A DNA stretch of 64,000 nucleotides from Bemisia tabaci. Lineage: Eukaryota > Arthropoda > Insecta > Hemiptera > Aleyrodidae. A program made the position numbers and the translations under genes. The stretch covers positions 28,210,382 to 28,274,381 of the forward strand of contig NC_092799.1 of NCBI RefSeq assembly GCF_918797505.1, in the 5' to 3' direction. Below, one piece after another: positions 58,501-64,000 of this stretch (the first letter of the stretch is position 1; each line of letters starts with the position of its first letter). Under the pieces are notes generated by a model. That model worked only from the letters and a program-made list of their open reading frames with translations. It did no database searches and was not told the DNA's origin.

Positions 58501-59322
58501 TAAGAACAATTGAAATTTCAAACTTTCTTGTCAAATACAATTTCTACTACTTACATTGAATGGGTCAGTTTAAGCCAGGGGTGGATTCAGCTATATAGTA
58601 GTTTCCCAAAATTTTAAGACTCATCAAAACAGTGAGCAACTTGAGACCCTTGTAAAATCATTGATATGTAATCACAACTTCACAACACGGCTGCACAAGT
58701 CTGAAAGTGCGCAAGGTAAAAAAGGGCCTAGCAGATATTGAATTTTAGATTAAGATCAGTGTATGTGATGAACTAAAGATGATGTCTGATCAGGAGCATG
58801 CTATTCCTACTCTTTGTTTCATACTTAGTGTTTCTAAATTGTGGATTAAACAAATGACATCTGCTCCTCCTCTGCAAAAGTCACTTCCAATGTCACATGT
58901 AAAGTCAGTGATAATGGTTGCTTCGAATACAATGAACGCTGTTAAAACAATTAGAGAGAACATTACTGGACAATTTACACTCCTCGAAAAACTTCAGTAT
59001 TTGCTCTAGAGTCCAAAATTAGTAACTTCGTTGCTGCAGATCTTTTTACCATTAAGTCTCACAATTGATAAGTACACTATGTTTTTGCCTTTTGATTCTA
59101 AATACAGTGCATTATATTTCACCGAAAGTGTATGTACATTGTAATTTTTATTTTTAGGCTGAAGAACGTCTCCTGATGGTAGAGGAGCAAAGGAAAATGG
59201 AAGAGGAACGGCAAAAAATGAAGAAAGAACAGGAAAAACGAATCAAGGAAGAGCAGAAGAAAATCTTAGGCAAAAATAATTCAAGACCAAAATTATCTTT
59301 CTCGCTGAAACCTGCCTTGTGA
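55584..59322 (+). CDS. ARGLU1: ARGLU1, arginine- and glutamate-rich protein 1, 247 aa, 5 exons
   Basis: Nuclear splicing regulator and Mediator-linked transcription co-activator. Exons (coding): 55584-55720, 56575-56706, 57287-57512, 58416-58499, 59158-59322 (TGA). All junctions are GT/AG and the codons close at 248. The start [12 protein letters not shown] is preceded by an in-frame GTG at 55557 but no ATG. Residues 1 to ~75 are an RS/KS-rich disordered domain including a run of eight serines. From ~80 the protein is a long charged coiled coil rich in E, R, K and Q ([40 protein letters not shown]). The C terminus [16 protein letters not shown] is the family hallmark. Length is close to the human protein (273), the RS part being shorter. 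Intron 1 contains a dispersed repeat. The 3' UTR is probably long. Confidence 0.97.
56090..56405 (+). repeat. Dispersed repeat with (CTTA)n tail, SINE-like, in ARGLU1 intron 1
   Basis: A GC-richer segment in an AT-rich intron ends with CTTACTTACTTACTTA, the kind of short tandem tail found on insect SINEs and LINEs. No clear tRNA A/B boxes and no ORF, so the class is unresolved. Confidence 0.45.
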
Positions 59323-60169
59323 ATTCTTGTGTTTAAATCACAAACCTCGTCTCCTCTAAATCTTTTCTCTGCTTTTTTTTTTTCTTTCTTAAGTTTGTTT
59401 GTTTGTTGTGTTGAGCTACACACTTTGGCATTATCTGGCGGCATTATCTCCAACAACTGAGCTAGAAGGAAGTTCATGTTCAGCCCTCAAGTAATATCGT
59501 TCCAATTTTTTATTCCGTACCTCAGAATGAGCTAAGAACTATGCCCATTTGAAAGGCATTGATATTCTTTGAAGTCCAGAGAAGGATCATATTCAAGAAA
59601 AAAATTTGACAGTTATACTTGCTTAAGCCATTCAAACAGAGATATGGTTGTTTTGCCATGGAGTGTTAAAGTTGGGATCACACCCTGCTTTTCATGACAG
59701 GGGAAAAGTTTTTTAAAAGCACCATTTTCCTCTAGAAAGTTATGCTGTCTAACGCAACTCAAGTTGCGACCGATCAGGAAGGTACGTGCAGATGTGTTTC
59801 GGGATTTGTTAGTCTCATCATCAGCACAACTAGCAGCCTCCAAATTTTCTACTTTCAAGCTTTAAGTTTTTTTCTTGACAATTTCGATTCTGTAATGAAT
59901 TTTGGATGCTCACTGAAAGAATTACTGTCACTCTGTTTGAATGTATATTCAAAAAATTATCCCTTTTGGGTGTAATTAACATGAGTTGGAACAAATAACT
60001 CCTATTGTACTTCAGTGGAGTGCAAAGTTCATAATTGCTCGCATCTAAAACAAAAATCTCTCCCAAGCCTGTTGAATTCTACTATTAATTATTTTAATGT
60101 GAGCAATTTGGCCTCTTGTCTTCTCCTATGTTACTTATCATTCCATCTCTGTCCACAGAACGTACCTCC

Positions 60170-60175
60170 AATAAA
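60170..60175 (+). terminator. Candidate ARGLU1 polyadenylation signal, proximal
   Basis: Exact AATAAA in the predicted 3' UTR, 848 bases after the ARGLU1 stop. Confidence 0.35.
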
Positions 60176-61276
60176 AACGCATCCTCTGATTATCTTTTGA
60201 AACTGAAACTGTTAGCTTTTACTTCAGTATGATAATGAATGTGAAGATTAAATTGAGTAGATATCGAAGAGTATGAGGTAGTGTTCTCTTCACACAAGGT
60301 GAGGCTCATGTAAAGATTAACGAGGAATGATAGGCATGTTGATATTTATTATTTGAATGTTGATAGAAAGAAAAGTCTCTGATATTTTTTATGCATGTAA
60401 GATTAACAGAAAATGTTCATCTCGGAACTAGAAGGGATTGATCGTTCCTGTCATGATCATCAGTTATTTCTTTACTTCATTTTTAATCATACATGTTGAT
60501 CACCTTGGGATTGCATCTGAGAAATGCTCTCTGTTCCCCAAAACTTTTTCCCTCCGTATTTAGAAGTATACTTTATTTTAATTCGACTCGACAAAATCTT
60601 ACCCAATGTTTTTTCTACAAGTACTTTTTTCTCTCCATTGAATCAGTAGTATAGTGAGATCGTGCTCTTTTTGCCTTCGTTGTCTTTATTTATAAAATTA
60701 TTGAGTGAACGGATACTTTCATTATGAGTTTCCAGTGTCATACACCTGTATCATTGTGACGCTCTTTTTTGTTTGAAATCTGCTGTGAATGATACAGGGG
60801 AAGATTTGAATCACCTCGTAACCTTCTTATTTTATTTTTTATCGAGACAATTATTTTCTTCTGTACCAATGTCCCCTACCTTTATTTCTTTTCATCATTT
60901 TGCAAAAGCGGAGAGATCATGTTCCTGCAGAAGATTTAATAAGAAGCAATATTGATTTTACTCTACAGGAATATTCTGTAGAAAAATTCATGAAAGTCTT
61001 GACATTGAATCATAAATTAATTGGGCTTTGGAACATTGACGCTTCTTTCCACTGTTATAGTTTGCTGGAATCCATGTTTAGGTTAATTATTTTACTTTTA
61101 GTAATACCTGTTGTAAATACTCTAGGTCTCTGAGAAAATAGTTCATTACCTGTATCTCAGTTTTTGATTTTTACAATTTTTGCATTGTCGGCTACTTTTT
61201 ACGAGCTGCTGTTGCAGTCATGTCAAAGCTGAATTGAAATTTGTCATTATTTAATTTTTAAATCAAGAAAAATTAA

Positions 61277-61282
61277 AATAAA
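61277..61282 (+). terminator. Candidate ARGLU1 polyadenylation signal, distal
   Basis: Exact AATAAA within an A-rich stretch, just before the MITE at 61355. Confidence 0.3.
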
Positions 61283-61354
61283 ACAGGTAAAACAAAACAT
61301 TGATCACATGTTTTCATTTACTTGTTAAGGAAGAACCACTTTCTTGTTGAGTAT

Positions 61355-61621
61355 CAATTGGATTGCATTTTGCAAAAAGGAACCACTAGCATTGCAATGA
61401 TGCTAAGATTGTGCAACTTCATCTTTTGAAATAAAATTGCGGAAATCGTGAAAAACTATGAAATTTAGATGGTCATTTTTGTCTTAAATTTACAGTTTTT
61501 AGCGAGTAAAATAGAAACTATTAATGGATAATCAGATTTTTCCTCCAAGACAAAAGAAGTTGCACAATCTTAGCAGCATTGCAAAGCTAGTGGTTCCTTT
61601 TTGCAAAATGCAATTCAATTG
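61355..61621. mobile_element. MITE with GATTGCATTTTGCA ends, copy 2
   Basis: Near-identical to 1626-1882 over ends and core. The ends extend as CAATTGGATTGCATTTTGCA and its complement. The outermost TCAATTG on both sides (61354-61360 and 61615-61621) may be a target duplication, though it is itself nearly palindromic. Confidence 0.85.
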
Positions 61622-62639
61622 ATTGATCATTTGATGGGAGGCTGAATTTAGAATAAATTTTGGTTTTCTCAAAAAATTTGAATATCGATGTAACCCATCC
61701 ACTTTTCAGTGGCTTCTCATGAAAAATTTAGTTGTATAATAGTAGCTAAAGTGAGCACAAGAGGTGCACCAATCTCTCAAAAATAACATCAAGCATCAAT
61801 TATTAGTCCTCCACGAGCATTTTTCTCTTACCCTTCAAATATTTATCAATCTCATTTTTATGTGTTTAAAGGCACAGTAGAGTGCCCAGTTTATACTGAT
61901 GCTATACCATTCAGGACGTAACCTAAATTCAGCCTTGTATCATTCATTAAACCACCGAAGGGTCAGTATAAACTTCAGTCACTTGCATAGCATTTTTCTC
62001 CCCCTTTTTATTACTCCTCTTCTAATAACTCTGCTTTGGCCGTCTATGAATTGTATGAACTACATTTTTCTTTAAATAGTGTTTCTTAAAGTGCGGCGAG
62101 AAATCTTTGAATACCTAGGTATTTTCTGTATTTACTTACGACATTTTTGTAAATTTACGGTAAGATCTGCCCAACTACAATTTCCAAACATCTAATTTCA
62201 AACCTTTCTAAATCGTTGGAAAAGGATATAAATATTTTAACTTTTACCGTTGATATTTTCTTATTAAATAGTTAGTATCCATTTCATGCTGCTTATTATT
62301 GCAATTATTTGCTGCTATACCAAATAGTTGTCTGCAAGGCGATTATTAAAAGTTTGATGCAGCCCTTGCAAATTGCAAGACGTCGAATCGGCCATACTTT
62401 TTTCTTGTAATCTCATTTAATTTCAAAATCTCCAGTTCCATTCCGCTCTCCATGTCAACATTCCCCCTTTACAATCGACCATATTTTGCTTTCTTGCCCA
62501 AAAAACCTATGCTACACGCATCAAAATTCAAAATTCCCTTCCTCATAACATCCATCCTTTAAGGTAAGATGATCCAATAGTAGTCACTGAAATTTTAAAG
62601 CTCTTCACAAAATTAAATTTAAAAATTTAAGGTTTCCTG

Positions 62640-62700
62640 GTCCCCGACGTAAATAGTCTGGTTGCTGATCGTCGTAAATAAAAATAACTAACTAACTAAA
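62640..62700 (+). repeat. Probable LINE 3' end with (TAAC)n tail
   Basis: CTGGTTGCTGATCGTCGTAAATAAAAATAACTAACTAACTA in two parts: a terminal region followed by TAAC repeats. It is typical of a non-LTR 3' end, with no coding part attached. Confidence 0.4.
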
Positions 62701-63205
62701 AATATAAATTTATACAAAAATATAAATGCATAACAATCATCGAGCATGCATAAAAATATAAATATAACAAAGGGCGTGAACGCACCGTGTAGGTGCGATG
62801 GAGGATAGGAGGGTTTCAGCTTCAGCTGGCAACACGGCGGCTGCTCCTTTTATTTTTACAAATAAGCTGCTGACTGCATCCACGGCGTAAGAATTGTCTG
62901 AAGACTTAAGTTTGTTCCTTTTTTATTTTCCGTAAAACGTGTGGGTCTGGTATCTTAGTTTTGATTGAAAGGAAAATGCCGTAACGCTAGTCGCGGACGC
63001 TCCTCTGAAAGCCACTACATTTCGCCTTCAATTGACAGGGTAGGCAAATTTAGCTCCTTAGTAGCCGCGGCAATCCTTACTTGTATTCGCAAATCATCTT
63101 AGCAGAAACACTGTGAATGTGATAAACACCATAGATGCAATGGAGGGTAACTGCACTTACAGCGGCGAGAAACTACCTCATGCTTTACGTACGACAAATT
63201 GATGG

Positions 63206-63370
63206 GCTTGGAGGACATAAGGCGCATAAGTGCAGTTTTTGAAAAAAATGAGTTACTAATGATTTTAAGGGAAACTAGTCTTATGGCGGATTCTGAAAAA
63301 AATTCGCTCCAAAATTCAAAATTTAAGCATCAAAAAGTCCGTTTGAATTTCCTTCTCGCCATAAGAACCC
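63206..63370. repeat. Partial MITE of the GGGCTTGGAGGACATAAGGCGC family
   Basis: GGGCTTGGAGGACATAAGGC, GCATAAGTGCAGTTTTTGAA and AAGCATCAAAAAGTC..GTTTGAA match the element at 17457-17701; the right terminal repeat is absent. Confidence 0.75.
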
Positions 63371-63419
63371 TGGTAAAAATTGGCGATAGGAGCTGCGTTT
63401 CAAAATACCGTAGGAATTC

Positions 63420-63600
63420 TCATAGCCGACTGAAGAAGGCGATAAAAAATCATATAGCTGGCTGTAGAAAGTGGAAAAAATCACACGGCCGGGCTACACG
63501 AGACGATAAAAAATTATACAGCCGGGCTATAGTTCCTATCGCCGGGCTTTACACTCTTTATCGCCTGGCTGTTGCTTTTTCGTCATCGATTATAAAAGGC
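63420..63600 (+). repeat. Reiterated GCCGGGCTAT / GCGATAAAAAAT motifs
   Basis: Variants of (A)GCCGGGCTATA followed by GATAAAAAATTATA recur at least five times with irregular spacing of about 30-45 bases. Function unknown; a degenerate minisatellite is the simplest reading. Confidence 0.6.
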
Positions 63601-63832
63601 TATAAGAAATTGTGTAGAAATTCGTGTGCTTTGTAAATCCTTAAGTTTGTACGGAATCACCGTAATATTTACAAAACGCACATTATATTTTCATTTACTG
63701 CGTATTTTTTTTTCATCAATTAAAATGAGAATAATCCATCCAGAGTGTGCGAACATTTCAAAGTCATGAGTTGATAAACGCTGACTCCGCGAGATTAAAT
63801 ATTAGAGCCTGACAAAAAGCGGAGCGGCGGCG

Positions 63833-63922
63833 GCGCACTGGCGCCTACAAACCTAACAGGGATACTTCACGCATTGCGCAATGCGTGAAGTATCCCTGTT
63901 AGGTTTGTAGGCGCCAATGCGC
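63833..63922. repeat. 90-bp near-perfect palindrome centred on TGCGCA
   Basis: GCGCCTACAAACCTAACAGG and GATACTTCACGCATTGC are followed directly by their exact complement with no loop; one mismatch occurs near the outer ends. The same words occur, diverged, in the tandem repeat at 5667-5835. Confidence 0.95.
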
Positions 63923-64000
63923 GTTTCGAGCTGGCTGCCCGCCCGCTGCGCCGCGCCGCAGCGTACCACGGCGCTTGAAGCAACTATTTCACACCAGAGG

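Larger units (their letters stand above)
59323..61340 (+). other. Probable 3' UTR and downstream flank of ARGLU1
   Basis: AT-rich sequence with no credible coding frame. Candidate poly(A) hexamers AATAAA occur at 60170-60175 and 61277-61282, about 0.85 and 1.95 kb after the stop. Either could end the mRNA; the sequence alone does not say which. Confidence 0.45.
61622..64000. other. Right flank, no gene seen
   Basis: No recognisable protein on either strand. It holds a LINE-like (TAAC)n tail near 62640-62700, a partial MITE at 63206-63370, a block of reiterated GCCGGGCTAT motifs at 63420-63600 and a long palindrome at 63833-63922. Confidence 0.5.

Noticed and set aside
1..64000. CRISPR arrays, bacterial operons, tRNA or rRNA genes
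   Set aside because: No regularly spaced direct repeats with unique spacers, no ribosome-binding sites, and no convincing A/B-box or rRNA core sequences were seen on reading; a covariance-model scan was not possible.

Overview
The window is nuclear DNA from an insect. It is AT-rich and carries spliced genes with canonical GT/AG introns, an insect-type secreted chitin deacetylase and an insect-type trehalase, with very many short inverted-repeat elements between and inside genes. The gene content and repeat texture suggest a hemipteran, and a whitefly (Bemisia-like) is my best guess. That guess rests on recall, not on a search. I see no prokaryotic operon, CRISPR array, rRNA or convincing tRNA.

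Layout, left to right. (1) 1275-11408 (+): an 11-exon gene for a 584-residue secreted trehalase (GH37) whose first family signature is damaged. (2) 12229-14517 (+): a two-exon gene for a 74-residue secreted peptide with six closely spaced cysteines; I do not recognise it. (3) 18326-40076 (-): an 8-exon gene for a 394-residue chitin deacetylase with a signal peptide, one peritrophin-A chitin-binding domain and a CE4 domain whose metal-binding motifs are altered. (4) 46157-54091 (-): an 8-exon gene for DCAF13/Sof1 (415 residues), with a 5'-truncated but open non-LTR reverse transcriptase inserted in its first intron. (5) 55584-59322 (+): a 5-exon gene for ARGLU1 (247 residues), head to head with DCAF13. 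The reading frame closes across every intron in all five models.

Between and inside the genes lie at least seven MITE-like families with several copies each, plus many single palindromes. Two 165-bp copies of a hAT-type MITE have perfect 8-bp target duplications. Another element with 33-bp perfect terminal repeats and TA flanks sits in the DCAF13-ARGLU1 intergenic region.

Functionally the genes fall into two groups. Trehalase (supply of glucose to chitin synthesis and energy), the chitin deacetylase and the small Cys-rich peptide are secreted or extracellular. DCAF13 (small-subunit processome) and ARGLU1 (splicing and transcription co-regulator) are nuclear housekeeping genes. The observations most worth checking are the possible pseudo-enzyme status of both the trehalase and the chitin deacetylase, and the unknown Cys-rich secreted peptide.
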